A DNA stretch of 64,000 bases from Bin80 sp965203305 (GCA_965203305.1 OZ241874.1:1984001-2048000), one strand, 5' to 3'. Positions 51,884 to 62,563 are shown, counted from the first letter of the stretch. The notes: generated from the letters alone by a model not told the origin. Numbers and translations: made by a program.

Positions 51884-54800
51884 TTATACCTTGAGTTCCA
51901 GTGCAGGCTTGATCTTCCTGACAGGAGGCTGAATGGAGGGAGCCCCATCCCCAGAGGCAGCCTGCTCCAGTTCGGTGCCAATCGCGGCCTGCAGTTCCTC
52001 CAGTTCAGACTTGGAACCGACCACGATATCACGGAACTTCCGCTGTCCCGTTCCAGCCGGGATCAGATGACCGACAATGACATTCTCCTTGAGTCCGTAC
52101 AGGGAATCTACTTTGCCCCCAATGGCTGCCTCCGTAAGCACTTTGGTCGTCTCCTGGAATGAAGCAGCCGATATGAATGAATCGGTGGCAAGTGCTGCCT
52201 GGGTAATCCCCAGCAGGAGCGGCTCCCCAACCGCAGGCTGTGCTTCACGGACCGTAACCTCGCCCAAGTCACGCCGCTTCATCTCCGAATTGACTTCACG
52301 CAATTGACGGCGATCCACCAAGGATCCAATCCGAAGATCTGATTCCCCGGCATCCGTAACGACAAACTTGTCATACAGAGCATCATTCAGTTCCTCAAGC
52401 TGGTGTCGGGCAATGGACTCCTCTTCCATAAGCTTTGTGTCTCCCGGATCCGTAACACGGATCTTCTGCATCATCTGACGAACAATCACTTCAATGTGCT
52501 TGTCGTTGATGTCAACTCCCTGCAGCCTGTACACCTCCTGGATCTCGTTCACAAGGTACTCCTGCACGGCTCTCGCCCCCTTGATTCGCAGAATGTCTCG
52601 AGGAGAAATCTGTCCATCCGAAAGTGCATCCCCGGCACGAACAAAATCATTCTCGTTGACCAGAATATGCTTCTGCAAGGAAACAAGATACGTATGCCTG
52701 TCCACCTCGTCCAGACTCGTAATGATGACCTCCTGTGCACCGCGTTTTCTGGCACCAAAACCTACGACACCGTCAATCTCGCTCACAACCGCAGAATCCG
52801 TCGGCGTTCGGGCCTCAAATAACTCGGTTACACGGGGCAGACCACCCGTAATGTCACGCGTTCTCGCAGACTGTCTTGGAATTTTGGCAAGCACTTCCCC
52901 CGCCTGCACCGTATCTCCCTCGTTCACCTGCAGCCTGGCACGAACAGGCAGCGGATACTCCCGATAACTGTCTTCCCCGCCCGTAAATACCCGAATGGCT
53001 GGCGTAAGGGAACGCTCTCTGCTCTCTATGACGACCTTCTCCTTGCGACCAATGAACTTGTCCGACTCCTCCCGTAACGTCGTGCCCTCAATAATATCCT
53101 GGAATCTGACAGATCCAGAGACCTCCGACAGGATCACGCTGTTATAGGGATCCCAACTGGCAAGAACAGCTTCCCTGTCTACCATATCTCCATCGGACAC
53201 CAGCACCTCCGCGCCAAACGGAAGAACGGATGCAAACAGCTGGCGATTCTCCTCATCTACAATCCGAATCTCCCCCTGCCGGGTCAGAACAATCTCCATA
53301 GGTCCCTCTGATCCTTCATAGGAAACCGTACGCAGGTTCTCATACACAACCTTTCCGGCAAACTTGCTCCTGATGGCACTGTCCGCCTCAATCCGGCTGG
53401 CTGTTCCGCCAACATGGAAGGTTCGCAAGGTCAGCTGTGTCCCCGGCTCGCCAATGGACTGCGCAGCAACAATACCGACCGCCTCGCCGATTTCCACCAG
53501 CCGGCCGGTCCCCAGGTTACGCCCGTAGCAAAGAGCACAGATGCCATTCTTCGCCTCGCAAGTGAGGACAGAGCGAATTTCAACCTGCTCAATACTGGTT
53601 TCCGAAATGTGCCTGGCTTTCTCTTCGTCAATGACCTGATTGGCAAATACAATCACTTCATCCGTAAGCGGATCGCGTACATCATGCAGCGAAACCCGGC
53701 CAAGAATCCGGTCTGCCAGCGGTTCCACGACGGTCTCGCCGTCCTTCAGCGCACTGATCGTAATTCCCCGCAAAGTGCCACAGTCATACTGCGTAACCGT
53801 CACATCCTGTGCTACATCCACAAGACGGCGTGTCAGATACCCGGCATCTGCCGTTTTTAGTGCCGTATCTGCAAGCCCCTTCCGTGCACCGTGTGTGGAA
53901 ATAAAATACTCAAGAACGGACAGTCCTTCCTTGAAGTTGGATACAATCGGATTTTCAATAATCTCCCCGGCAGAGCCGACGAGGCTTTTCTGCGGCTTTG
54001 CCATCAACCCGCGCATCCCCCCCAGCTGCCGGATCTGTTCTTTGGAACCGCGAGCCCCCGAGTCTGCCATCATGTAGATGGCATTGAAGCCTTCCTCATG
54101 CTCCTTGAGCGTGTCAAAGAGAACCTCGGACACGCTGTTGTTGGTCCGGGTCCAGATATCTATGACCTTGTTATACCGCTCATTGTCCGTGATATAGCCC
54201 TCCTCGTAATTCGAATGCGCCTTGGAGACTTCCGTCTTGGCGGTATCAATCAGATCCATCTTCTTGTCTGGCACGACGATATCTGCCAGCGAGAATGTCA
54301 GTCCGGCCGTTGTTGCGCGCTGGAAGCCTGCCCGCTTGATCTCGTCCAGGAAACGAACGGTCTGGGGAAAATCCGTAGCTGTCAGCACTTCCCCAATAAT
54401 GCGTCGCAGATTCTTTTTCGTCAGCACATCATTGATGTAAGGGACTCCTTCCGGCACAACCTCATTGAAGAGCACGCGTCCAACAGTGGTGTCAATGATC
54501 TCTCCATCGGCAAGCCGAACCTTGATCTTGGCATGCACATCAACCCTCTTCTGGTCAAAGGCCTGCCGAACCTCTGCCAGAGAGGCAAAACGCATCCCCT
54601 CCCCTTTGCAGTCTGAACGCGACTTCGTGAGGTAATACAGCCCCAGCACCATATCCTGTGTTGGTACCGTGATCGGACCGCCATGAGCCGGAGAGAGAAT
54701 GTTATGACTTGACAGCATCAGGATCATGGCTTCCATGCAGGCATCATGTCCCAATGGAACATGAACCGCCATCTGGTCACCGTCAAAGTCGGCATTAAAT

Positions 54801-56209
54801 GCCGTACACACAAGGGGATGCAGCTGAATCGCCTTTCCCTCGGTCAGTACCGGCTGGAATGCCTGGAAGCCCAGACGATGAAGCGTCGGAGCCCTGTTCA
54901 GCATGACGGGCCGCCCCTGAATCACTTTTTCCAGAATGTCCCATACCTCTGATGTCCGCTTGTCCACCACCTTTTTGGCACTCTTGACCGTTTTGACAAT
55001 CCCTCGCTCAATCAGTTTGCGAATGACGAATGGCTTGAAGAGCTCCACAGCCATTTCTTTCGGAATGCCACACTGGTGCAGATCCAGTTCTGGTCCAACC
55101 ACAATGACGGAACGCCCGGAATAGTCAACCCGCTTCCCCAGCAGATTCTGGCGGAAGCGTCCCTGCTTCCCCTTGAGCATGTCCGAGAGACTTTTCAGGG
55201 CCCGATTGGAGTCGCTGCGTACCGCATTCACTTTTCGGGAGTTGTCAAACAGACTGTCCACCGCTTCCTGGAGCATCCGCTTCTCATTCCGCAGGATTAC
55301 TTCCGGTGCCTTGATATCAATCAGGCGCTGCAGTCTGTTATTCCGGATGATCACCCGGCGATACAGATCATTCAGATCGCTGGTGGCAAACCTCCCGCCC
55401 TCAAGAGGGACCAGAGGACGCAGTTCTGGCGGAATGACGGGGATCACACGCAGAACCATCCATTCTGGATAGTTGTCTATGCGCCGGTTGGCATTGCGAA
55501 ATGCCTCCACGACGGTCAGCCGCTTGATGGCTTCCGCCTTGCGCTGCTGACTGCTCTCCGTCTTGATCTGGAACCGAAGCTCGTGGGACAGCTCTTCCAG
55601 ACGAAGACGCTTGAGCATGAACTCAATCGCCTCCCCCCCGATCATGGCAATGAACTTCTCTGGATCATCGTCAGAGAGCCGGTTATTGTCCTCTCTGATC
55701 TTGTACAGAATTTCGTAGTACTCCTCTTCCTTCAGAAGCTGGTTGTCTTCAATTCCATGTTCGGCAGCAGAGCCGGCCTGTACCACAATGTACTCCTCAT
55801 AATAGATGACCTTTTCCAGTTTCTTTGTCCGAACATTAAGGAGGTGTCCAATCTTGTTCGGCATGGTACGAAAGTACCAGATGTGTACTACAGGCACAGA
55901 CAGGGAAATATGCCCCATACGCTCCCGTCGAACGCTCTTCTGTGTCACCTCCACCCCGCAGCGATCACAGATGATCCCCTTGTAGCGGATTCGCTTGTAC
56001 TTGTTGCAATAGCACTCCCAGTCCTTGACCGGTCCGAAAATTCGCTCGCAGAACAGCCCGTCCTTTTCCGGCTTGAAACTGCGGTAGTTGATGGTTTCCG
56101 GCTTGAGAACCTCGCCATGGCTCCTGTCCAGGATTGACTCTGGAGAGGCAAGGTTTATCGTGATGGATGAGAATGACTGACTCTGTGATGGGGTGTTCCC
56201 GTATGGCAT
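51884..56209 (-). CDS. rpoC: RNA polymerase beta' subunit
   Basis: 1441 residues. The N-terminal zinc finger has CYCNKYKRIRYKGIICDRCG. The catalytic motif is NADFDGDQM, with the bridge/trigger-loop region around MADSGARGSKEQIRQLGGMR and LTLRTFHVGGTA, and the second zinc site CEAKNGICALCYGRNLGTGR. The length is normal for the phylum-level group without large insertions. It follows rpoB by 50 bp. The C-terminus ends in a basic-hydrophobic stretch (KIKPALELKV). Confidence 0.97.
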   Translation of the reverse strand: MPYGNTPSQSQSFSSITINLASPESILDRSHGEVLKPETINYRSFKPEKDGLFCERIFGPVKDWECYCNKYKRIRYKGIICDRCGVEVTQKSVRRERMGHISLSVPVVHIWYFRTMPNKIGHLLNVRTKKLEKVIYYEEYIVVQAGSAAEHGIEDNQLLKEEEYYEILYKIREDNNRLSDDDPEKFIAMIGGEAIEFMLKRLRLEELSHELRFQIKTESSQQRKAEAIKRLTVVEAFRNANRRIDNYPEWMVLRVIPVIPPELRPLVPLEGGRFATSDLNDLYRRVIIRNNRLQRLIDIKAPEVILRNEKRMLQEAVDSLFDNSRKVNAVRSDSNRALKSLSDMLKGKQGRFRQNLLGKRVDYSGRSVIVVGPELDLHQCGIPKEMAVELFKPFVIRKLIERGIVKTVKSAKKVVDKRTSEVWDILEKVIQGRPVMLNRAPTLHRLGFQAFQPVLTEGKAIQLHPLVCTAFNADFDGDQMAVHVPLGHDACMEAMILMLSSHNILSPAHGGPITVPTQDMVLGLYYLTKSRSDCKGEGMRFASLAEVRQAFDQKRVDVHAKIKVRLADGEIIDTTVGRVLFNEVVPEGVPYINDVLTKKNLRRIIGEVLTATDFPQTVRFLDEIKRAGFQRATTAGLTFSLADIVVPDKKMDLIDTAKTEVSKAHSNYEEGYITDNERYNKVIDIWTRTNNSVSEVLFDTLKEHEEGFNAIYMMADSGARGSKEQIRQLGGMRGLMAKPQKSLVGSAGEIIENPIVSNFKEGLSVLEYFISTHGARKGLADTALKTADAGYLTRRLVDVAQDVTVTQYDCGTLRGITISALKDGETVVEPLADRILGRVSLHDVRDPLTDEVIVFANQVIDEEKARHISETSIEQVEIRSVLTCEAKNGICALCYGRNLGTGRLVEIGEAVGIVAAQSIGEPGTQLTLRTFHVGGTASRIEADSAIRSKFAGKVVYENLRTVSYEGSEGPMEIVLTRQGEIRIVDEENRQLFASVLPFGAEVLVSDGDMVDREAVLASWDPYNSVILSEVSGSVRFQDIIEGTTLREESDKFIGRKEKVVIESRERSLTPAIRVFTGGEDSYREYPLPVRARLQVNEGDTVQAGEVLAKIPRQSARTRDITGGLPRVTELFEARTPTDSAVVSEIDGVVGFGARKRGAQEVIITSLDEVDRHTYLVSLQKHILVNENDFVRAGDALSDGQISPRDILRIKGARAVQEYLVNEIQEVYRLQGVDINDKHIEVIVRQMMQKIRVTDPGDTKLMEEESIARHQLEELNDALYDKFVVTDAGESDLRIGSLVDRRQLREVNSEMKRRDLGEVTVREAQPAVGEPLLLGITQAALATDSFISAASFQETTKVLTEAAIGGKVDSLYGLKENVIVGHLIPAGTGQRKFRDIVVGSKSELEELQAAIGTELEQAASGDGAPSIQPPVRKIKPALELKV

Positions 56210-56259
56210 AATGCAATTCGCCTGAATGGTTTAAGTGGAATGGGTACCTGCCAGCCCTG

Positions 56260-59200
56260 CTAGTCCAGTGTCACTTCTAGTCCGAGTCCCTGAAGCTCCC
56301 GAACCAGCACGTTAAAGCTCTCCGGGATGCCGGCTGGTGGCATATTCTCTCCCTTGACAATGGATTCGTACGCTTTGGAGCGTCCATGAACATCATCGCT
56401 CTTGTAGGTGAGCATTTCCTGCAGCACATTGGAAGCTCCATAGGCATACATGGCCCAGACTTCCATTTCCCCAAGTCGCTGCCCGCCGAACTGCGCTTTT
56501 CCGCCGAGTGGCTGCTGGGTAATCAGGCTGTAGGGACCGATGGATCTGGCATGAATCTTGTCGTCCACAAGATGGCTCAGCTTCATCATGTAAATCTGGC
56601 CAACCGTAGTCTTCTGATCAAACGGTTCCCCCGTCAGACCATCATACAGCTGTGCTCTTCCGTCAACAGGCAAGCCTGCCGCCGCCATATTCTCAACAAG
56701 ATCCTCCATCGTCGGCCCGTCAAAACTGGGAGTGGCAAACCGTTTGCCCAGTCTCGTGCCAGCCCATCCCAGGAGTGTTTCATAAATCTGCCCCAGATTC
56801 ATGCGAGACGGAACCCCAAGCGGGTTGAGAATGATGTCAACCGGCGTACCATCTTCCAGGAATGGCATGTCTTCCACCGGCACCACACGCGCCACCACTC
56901 CCTTGTTCCCATGCCGCCCGGCCATCTTGTCTCCTACCTGAATTTTACGCTTTTTGGCGATGTAGACCTTGGCCAGCTGCACAATCCCGGGAGAAAGTTC
57001 ATCCCCCATCTGTGTCCGATGGCGATCCCGCTTGGCCTTGGCATCAATCCGGTGGAAAGCCTGGCTGTAATTTGCAAACAGCTGCTTCAGATTGTTATTC
57101 AGGTTGCGGGATCCCTGCACGGCAAATTTCGGATTCAGCTCGTGTGGCTTCACATCCTTAAAATTCGATTCAAGAATTTTCGCTCCCTGTGCAACTACGA
57201 CTTCTCCATCTCTGGATTCAATGTCTGTCTTGGCATCATGCCCCTTGACAAGATCAAAGAATTTCTGGGAAAACTCCGCATGCAAGGTCTCTAGTTCCCG
57301 CTCATACGTATTCTCAATCTCCGCAAGCTGCTGATGCTCGCGTTTCTTTGACTCGGGATCTGAACTGCGTCTGCTGTACAGCTGGGTATCAATCACGACA
57401 CCATCCATTCCGGGAGGTGCCTTCAGAGAAGCATCCTTGACATCCCCTGCCTTGTCCCCAAAAATGGCTCGCAGAAGCTTCTCCTCGGGAGTAGGATCCG
57501 TTTCGCCTTTGGGGGTGATTTTCCCGACGATGATATCGCCTGCCTTGACTTCGGCACCAATCCGGACAATCCCCCGCTCATCCAGGTCTTTGGTCGCTTC
57601 TACGGAGACATTGGGGATTTCGCGTGTCAGCTCTTCCTGTCCCCGCTTCGTCTCCCTGACCTGCAATTCAAAGGCTTCAATATGCACGGACGTAAAGACA
57701 TCTTCTGTCACGAGACGCTCGGAGAGTACAATGGCATCCTCAAAGTTGTACCCTCGCCAGGGCATAAATGCGACCAGCACATTCTTGCCAAGTGCCAGTT
57801 CTCCCTTCTCTGTGGCAAAGCCGTCTGTCAGTACCGTTCCCTCCTCTACCTTTTGCCCTTGCTTGACAATCGGCTTCTGGTTAATGCAGGTATCCTGATT
57901 CGTGCGCCGGAATTTGGTGAGCTCATACTCCTTGACCGGCTCTTCAAATGCCAGTTTCTTTTCGCGGGGCGACTGGTTGTAGCGAACAACAATCCTGGTG
58001 GAATCAACATACTGGACGGTCCCTTTCCCTTCAGCAATCATCGCAGCACGGGAGTCTCTGGCTACACGGCCCTCCATCCCTGTTCCGACAACGGGTGCCT
58101 CCGCGCGAAGCAGCGGAACTGCCTGGCGCTGCATGTTTGATCCCATGAGTGCACGGTTTGCATCATCATGCTCAAGGAACGGGATGATAGAAGCACTGGG
58201 AGAGACAATCTGGTTCGGAGAAATGTCCATGAACTGAATCTGCTCCGGCCGCTCCGAGGGAAATTCCCCCCGATGGCGGCAGCGAATCAGATCATCCAGA
58301 AAGTTGCCCTCCTCGTCAATGAGCGCATTGGCCTGCGCAATGACGGCCTCATCCTCCTCCTCTGCGGAAAGGTAGACAATCGAATCGGTCACCTTGCCAT
58401 CCGTAACACGCCGATAAGGTGTCTCAATAAACCCGAAATGATTAATCCGTCCATGTACACAGAGCGAGGAGATCAGTCCAATATTGGGACCCTCGGGAGT
58501 CTCAATCGGGCACAGCCGTCCATAGTGCGTGTAGTGTACATCCCGCACCTCAAACCCGGCACGTTCACGGGTCAGCCCTCCTGGCCCCAGTGCTGACATT
58601 CGACGCTTGTGCGTCAGCTCTGCCAGCGGGTTCGTCTGATCCATATACTGACTGAGCTGACTGGTGCCGAAGAAGGTATTGATCACACTGGAGATGGTCT
58701 TCGCATTCACCACATCCTGCGGAGTCAGCGAATCGGCATCCCTTGCATTCATCCGTTCGCGAATCGTCCGTGCCATGCGGGCGAGTCCCAGCGAGAACTG
58801 GTCCCCCAGCTGCTCCCCTACCGTTTTCACACGCCGATTGCTTAAGTGGTCAATATCATCCATCCCGCTCTGCCCCGCACGCAGTTCCAGCAGTCTGCGA
58901 ATGATGGTGACAATATCTTCCTGTGTCAGCGTGACCGTATCCGGGGATACATTGAGTCCCAGTCGCTTGTTGATGCGATAACGCCCCACTGCCCCCAGAT
59001 CGTACCGCTTTTCATTGAAAATCAGCCGGTCCAGTATCCCCTTGGCCGCATCCGAATCTGGAGGCTCGCTGTCCCGAAGTACCCGATACAACTCTTCCAG
59101 GGCTTCTGTCTGGCTGCTTGTGGTGTCCCGTCTGACCGTTTTGACCAGTGTACTTGTATCCAGCACTTCCGTGTCCTCTTCATGCAGCACATAGATCTGG

Positions 59201-60279
59201 TCAACCCTGTAGTTGTTCAGGGCCTTCCAGTCCTCTTTTTCAACGACACGATCAGCGGGAAGAATGATCCGGTTGATGGTTTCCACGATAATCTCGCCCG
59301 TTTCCTGGTTGATATACTCCACAACATCCCCGGTCTCCTGATCAATGTGTTCGATCATTTCCCCGGTCTGCTTGTCAACAATCTCAAGAAATTCGCCGAG
59401 ATCCCGCGTCTGGTACTCTATGTCCAGTCCGGTTTCTTCCTCCTGATAGCCGAGAAATTCGCTGGTATCTGGATTATATACACGGATTGGCGTGACTTTC
59501 CGTGTGACATCAAATGCCAGCACGGAGCCGACTGCTTTCTTGAATTTTCGTTCGGTCTGCACACTTATGCCCTTTGCCAGGTCAAACAGCCGGATAATCT
59601 CATCCGTCTCTCCAAACCCCATCGCTCGAAGCAGTGTCGTAACAGGCAGTTTTCGCTTGCGGTCTATGTATGCCCACATCACATTCTGCACATCCGTGGA
59701 AAACTCAATCCACGATCCCCGGAACGGAATAATGCGTGCAGAGAAGAGCTGTGTCCCGTTCGGATGAACGGCCTGCCCGAAGAAAACACCAGGGCTTCGG
59801 TGCAGCTGCGATACCACAACCCGCTCGGCACCATTGATGACAAATGATCCCCGGGAAGTCATTGCGGGCAAGTCTCCCAGATAGACTTCCTGCTCTACTG
59901 CTTCTTCTGCCTCATCCTCGTCCTCATCTTCCTTTGCAGAGAGCCGGAGGGTTGCCTTGAGGGGAATGGAAAAATTCAGCCCCTGCGCAAGACATTCTTC
60001 AATGGAATGCTTGGGAGCACCGATCTCGTAATCAATAAACTCCAGCGTGTAGCGTCCCTTGGCATCCTCAATCGGAAAATGGCTGAGAAATATCTGCTGC
60101 AACCCTTTATCTTCGGAACGCTGGTCAGGAGACAGCTTCGCTTGCACAAAGTCCTCATAGGACTCAAGCTGTACATCCAAAAAATCCGGGTAATCCAAAA
60201 CTGGGCGCGAGCGGGCAAAGTTTACACGCGCCGTATACTGGCCATTCTTACTGGACATAGATACCTGGGGACTGGTCAT
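56260..60279 (-). CDS. rpoB: RNA polymerase beta subunit
   Basis: 1339 residues. The rifampicin-binding region (FFGTSQLSQYMDQTNPLAEL, then THKRRMSALGPGG, near residue 540) keeps the Gln, Asp, His and Ser residues whose mutation gives resistance in E. coli, which suggests a rifampicin-sensitive enzyme. The C-terminal clamp motif EMEVWAMYAYGASNVLQEML is present. Around residues 298-336 lies a threefold tandem repeat of the type DQETGDVVEYI, which I report separately. An acidic stretch (KEDEDEDEAEEAVEQE) is near residue 120. Confidence 0.97.
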   Translation of the reverse strand: MTSPQVSMSSKNGQYTARVNFARSRPVLDYPDFLDVQLESYEDFVQAKLSPDQRSEDKGLQQIFLSHFPIEDAKGRYTLEFIDYEIGAPKHSIEECLAQGLNFSIPLKATLRLSAKEDEDEDEAEEAVEQEVYLGDLPAMTSRGSFVINGAERVVVSQLHRSPGVFFGQAVHPNGTQLFSARIIPFRGSWIEFSTDVQNVMWAYIDRKRKLPVTTLLRAMGFGETDEIIRLFDLAKGISVQTERKFKKAVGSVLAFDVTRKVTPIRVYNPDTSEFLGYQEEETGLDIEYQTRDLGEFLEIVDKQTGEMIEHIDQETGDVVEYINQETGEIIVETINRIILPADRVVEKEDWKALNNYRVDQIYVLHEEDTEVLDTSTLVKTVRRDTTSSQTEALEELYRVLRDSEPPDSDAAKGILDRLIFNEKRYDLGAVGRYRINKRLGLNVSPDTVTLTQEDIVTIIRRLLELRAGQSGMDDIDHLSNRRVKTVGEQLGDQFSLGLARMARTIRERMNARDADSLTPQDVVNAKTISSVINTFFGTSQLSQYMDQTNPLAELTHKRRMSALGPGGLTRERAGFEVRDVHYTHYGRLCPIETPEGPNIGLISSLCVHGRINHFGFIETPYRRVTDGKVTDSIVYLSAEEEDEAVIAQANALIDEEGNFLDDLIRCRHRGEFPSERPEQIQFMDISPNQIVSPSASIIPFLEHDDANRALMGSNMQRQAVPLLRAEAPVVGTGMEGRVARDSRAAMIAEGKGTVQYVDSTRIVVRYNQSPREKKLAFEEPVKEYELTKFRRTNQDTCINQKPIVKQGQKVEEGTVLTDGFATEKGELALGKNVLVAFMPWRGYNFEDAIVLSERLVTEDVFTSVHIEAFELQVRETKRGQEELTREIPNVSVEATKDLDERGIVRIGAEVKAGDIIVGKITPKGETDPTPEEKLLRAIFGDKAGDVKDASLKAPPGMDGVVIDTQLYSRRSSDPESKKREHQQLAEIENTYERELETLHAEFSQKFFDLVKGHDAKTDIESRDGEVVVAQGAKILESNFKDVKPHELNPKFAVQGSRNLNNNLKQLFANYSQAFHRIDAKAKRDRHRTQMGDELSPGIVQLAKVYIAKKRKIQVGDKMAGRHGNKGVVARVVPVEDMPFLEDGTPVDIILNPLGVPSRMNLGQIYETLLGWAGTRLGKRFATPSFDGPTMEDLVENMAAAGLPVDGRAQLYDGLTGEPFDQKTTVGQIYMMKLSHLVDDKIHARSIGPYSLITQQPLGGKAQFGGQRLGEMEVWAMYAYGASNVLQEMLTYKSDDVHGRSKAYESIVKGENMPPAGIPESFNVLVRELQGLGLEVTLD
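59273..59388 (-). repeat. Three tandem 11-residue repeats inside rpoB
   Basis: The encoded units are DKQTGEMIEHI, DQETGDVVEYI and NQETGEIIVETI, back to back. The DNA is less alike than the protein, so the repeat is old and kept by selection on the amino acids. Confidence 0.7.
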
Positions 60280-60345
60280 AAGTGATGTACCCGCCGGAAA
60301 AGCTGACCGGGGGTACTGCTGGTGATTTCGGCCGGATCGCCAAAA

Positions 60346-60726
60346 TTACTTGACTTCAATTTCTGCGCCTGCAGCTTCAAGGCGTGTCTTGATTTCGTCG
60401 GCTTCCTCTTTCGAGGCCCCTTCCTTGACGGGAACGGGGGAGCTGTCCACGAGTACCTTGGCTTCTTTCAGTCCCAGCCCGGTAATGGCACGTACTTCTT
60501 TGATCACGTTAATTTTGCTGCTGCCAAAGCCATTGAGGACGACATCAAATGCTGTCTGCTCCTCCGCGGCAACTGCTTCTCCACCTCCTGTTCCGGGGGC
60601 TGCGACCGCAACTGCTGCCGCGGCGGGTTTGATACCGTATTCGGTCTCTAGAATTGAGGCAAGGTCACTTGCTTCTTTGATCGTCAGGGATACCAGCTGT
60701 TCAGCCAGTGCGTTCAAGTCTGCCAT
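60346..60726 (-). CDS. rplL: 50S ribosomal protein L7/L12
   Basis: 126 residues from ATG 60726 (MADLNALAEQLVSLTIKEAS). The hinge is Ala/Gly rich (AAAVAVAAPGTGGGEAVAAE) and the factor-binding C-terminal domain has KINVIKEVRAITGLGLKEAK. An upstream in-frame Met adds 13 residues not typical of the family. It lies in the normal order rplJ, rplL, rpoB. Confidence 0.95.
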   Translation of the reverse strand: MADLNALAEQLVSLTIKEASDLASILETEYGIKPAAAAVAVAAPGTGGGEAVAAEEQTAFDVVLNGFGSSKINVIKEVRAITGLGLKEAKVLVDSSPVPVKEGASKEEADEIKTRLEAAGAEIEVK

Positions 60727-60801
60727 AATTTGTGTATTGGGTTTTCCGGCGGCGGTCTCAGCCACAACAGCTGCGCCGCAGATTTAAGGGATGGAGGCAT
60801 T

Positions 60802-61335
60802 TCAGGCCTCACTGCGATTTTGTAATGATTCCAGGATTGCCAGCAAGTTGCTTCCCGGCGATTCAACTGCTGTAACCACACTCTGAATGGGGGAACACAG
60901 CAGGGTAATCACTTCGCCCAGAAGCTCTTCCGTGGTCTTCAGGGAAGCCAGTTCATCCAATTGATTGCCCGTGAACAGAGTACCTTCTACAATGGCGGCT
61001 TTCAGTTCCGGGAGTGTCTGATTTGATTCTTTTCTGAACGCCTTGATTGCCCGTGCGGCGGCACTCGGCTGCGCACTGATGGCAACTGCCGTCGGACCGC
61101 TCAGGTATTCAATAGCTGCCTCATATCCCCCTGTATTCTCCATAGCACGCTTAAGCAGCGTGTTTTTCACCACACGGTACTCCACGCCAGCCTCGCGGAA
61201 AACATGCCGCAACTGACTGATTGCCTCTACATCAAGTCCCTTGTAGTCTGTGATGTAGACAGAAGGGGTTTCCTCCAGCTTTTCCGTCAAAAGTGCAACA
61301 ACGGCTTCTTTTTGCGCTCTGGTTACTGACATCAA
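60802..61335 (-). CDS. rplJ: 50S ribosomal protein L10
   Basis: 177 residues with the family core SVYITDYKGLDVEAISQLR, RVVKNTLLKRAMENT and the C-terminal L12-binding helix (SPGSNLLAILESLQNRSEA). It starts only 2 bp after rplA, so there is no room for the long L10 leader RNA known in other bacteria. The second Met is an alternative start. Confidence 0.95.
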   Translation of the reverse strand: MMSVTRAQKEAVVALLTEKLEETPSVYITDYKGLDVEAISQLRHVFREAGVEYRVVKNTLLKRAMENTGGYEAAIEYLSGPTAVAISAQPSAAARAIKAFRKESNQTLPELKAAIVEGTLFTGNQLDELASLKTTEELLGEVITLLCSPIQSVVTAVESPGSNLLAILESLQNRSEA

Positions 61336-61337
61336 AT

Positions 61338-62048
61338 CTATCTGGCGATATGAACGGCTTCTGTGGACGATACCTCCACAGCTGGCCCCATTGTGGTTGA
61401 CAGCGTGATGGATCGTATGTATGCGCCTTTCGCAGATGAGGGGCGCAAACGCAGAACTTCCATCAGGAACGTACGGGCATTCTCTTTCAGCTGAGCTGCC
61501 GTGAAAGATGCACGCCCAATTCCTGTATGCAGATTCCCCTGCTTGTCTACACGAAAATCTATCTTTCCGGCCTTGACCGCCTTGACTGCACCGGCAACAT
61601 CCATCGTTACCGTTCCGCTCTTGGGGTTTGGCATGAGTCCTCTTGGGCCAAGTACACGCCCCAAACGGCCGACCTTGGACATCACATTTGGAGTAGCTAT
61701 GATCACATCTATATCCGTCCAGCCTTCCTGGATGCGCTTGACATAGTCATCCAGTCCGACATGCTCCGCGCCTGCAGCCGTTGCTTCTTCCTGCTTGTCC
61801 TCGCTGGCCAGGACGAGAACCCGAATCTCTTTTCCGGTTCCGTGTGGCAGTGCTACACTCCCGCGAACCATCTGGTCTGCATGACGCGGATCCACGCCCA
61901 GACGAAGGTCAATATCCACGGATTCATCAAATGCTGCCGGCTTGATTTTCTTCAGCACATCTGCCGCCTCTTCCAGAGTGAACGGGCCGCCACCTGCTTC
62001 CTGAATCACTTTGGAAGCATTCATGTAGCGTTTTCCTCTCTTTGCCAT
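61338..62048 (-). CDS. rplA: 50S ribosomal protein L1
   Basis: 236 residues: MAKRGKRYMNAS start, DIDLRLGVDPRHADQMVRGS, and the signature IATPNVMSKVGRLGRVLGPR followed by GLMPNPKSGTV. It binds 23S rRNA and may repress its own operon. It lies 74 bp downstream of rplK. Confidence 0.96.
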   Translation of the reverse strand: MAKRGKRYMNASKVIQEAGGGPFTLEEAADVLKKIKPAAFDESVDIDLRLGVDPRHADQMVRGSVALPHGTGKEIRVLVLASEDKQEEATAAGAEHVGLDDYVKRIQEGWTDIDVIIATPNVMSKVGRLGRVLGPRGLMPNPKSGTVTMDVAGAVKAVKAGKIDFRVDKQGNLHTGIGRASFTAAQLKENARTFLMEVLRLRPSSAKGAYIRSITLSTTMGPAVEVSSTEAVHIAR

Positions 62049-62122
62049 ACAATCAGTTATCGGTAGTCAAATAAAAAGGCAGGGCAACTCTATACCCCGC
62101 AATGGTTGCATCCAGACAGTTT

Positions 62123-62563
62123 TCAGACAGGAATACCCGTTACAGTAATTCCCATGGATCGGGCAGTGCCGGCAATCATGGCAGCTCCCTTGTCCAGATC
62201 AAACGCGTTCAGATCATCCATTTTCTTTTGTGCAATCTCCCGACAGGCATCCCATGTTACAGAGCCAACTTTATTCCGGATTGAATCGTCTGCCCCCTTG
62301 CTCAATCCAGCTGCCTGCAACAGCAATACCGCAGCAGGCGGGCTTTTGACAATGAAGGAGAACGTCTTGTCTGCATAGACACTGATCACCACGGGAAGCA
62401 CCAGCCCCATGCGATCTTTGGTTTCTGCATTGAACTGATTGCAGAAATCCATGATATTCAGTCCATACTGTCCAAGTGCTGGCCCGATTGGCGGAGCAGG
62501 GTTCGCCTGTCCGGCTTTGACCTGGAGCTTGATCAGATTTTCTACGGGTTTTCCTGCAGCCAT
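62123..62563 (-). CDS. rplK: 50S ribosomal protein L11
   Basis: 146 residues: KLQVKAGQANPAPPIGPALG, GLNIMDFCNQFNAET and the C-terminal RNA-binding DLDKGAAMIAGTARSMGITV. Normal length. It lies between nusG and rplA. Confidence 0.96.
   Translation of the reverse strand: MAAGKPVENLIKLQVKAGQANPAPPIGPALGQYGLNIMDFCNQFNAETKDRMGLVLPVVISVYADKTFSFIVKSPPAAVLLLQAAGLSKGADDSIRNKVGSVTWDACREIAQKKMDDLNAFDLDKGAAMIAGTARSMGITVTGIPV

Noticed and set aside
61336..61337. L10 leader RNA upstream of rplJ
   Set aside because: Only 2 bp separate rplA and rplJ, so no leader structure fits.
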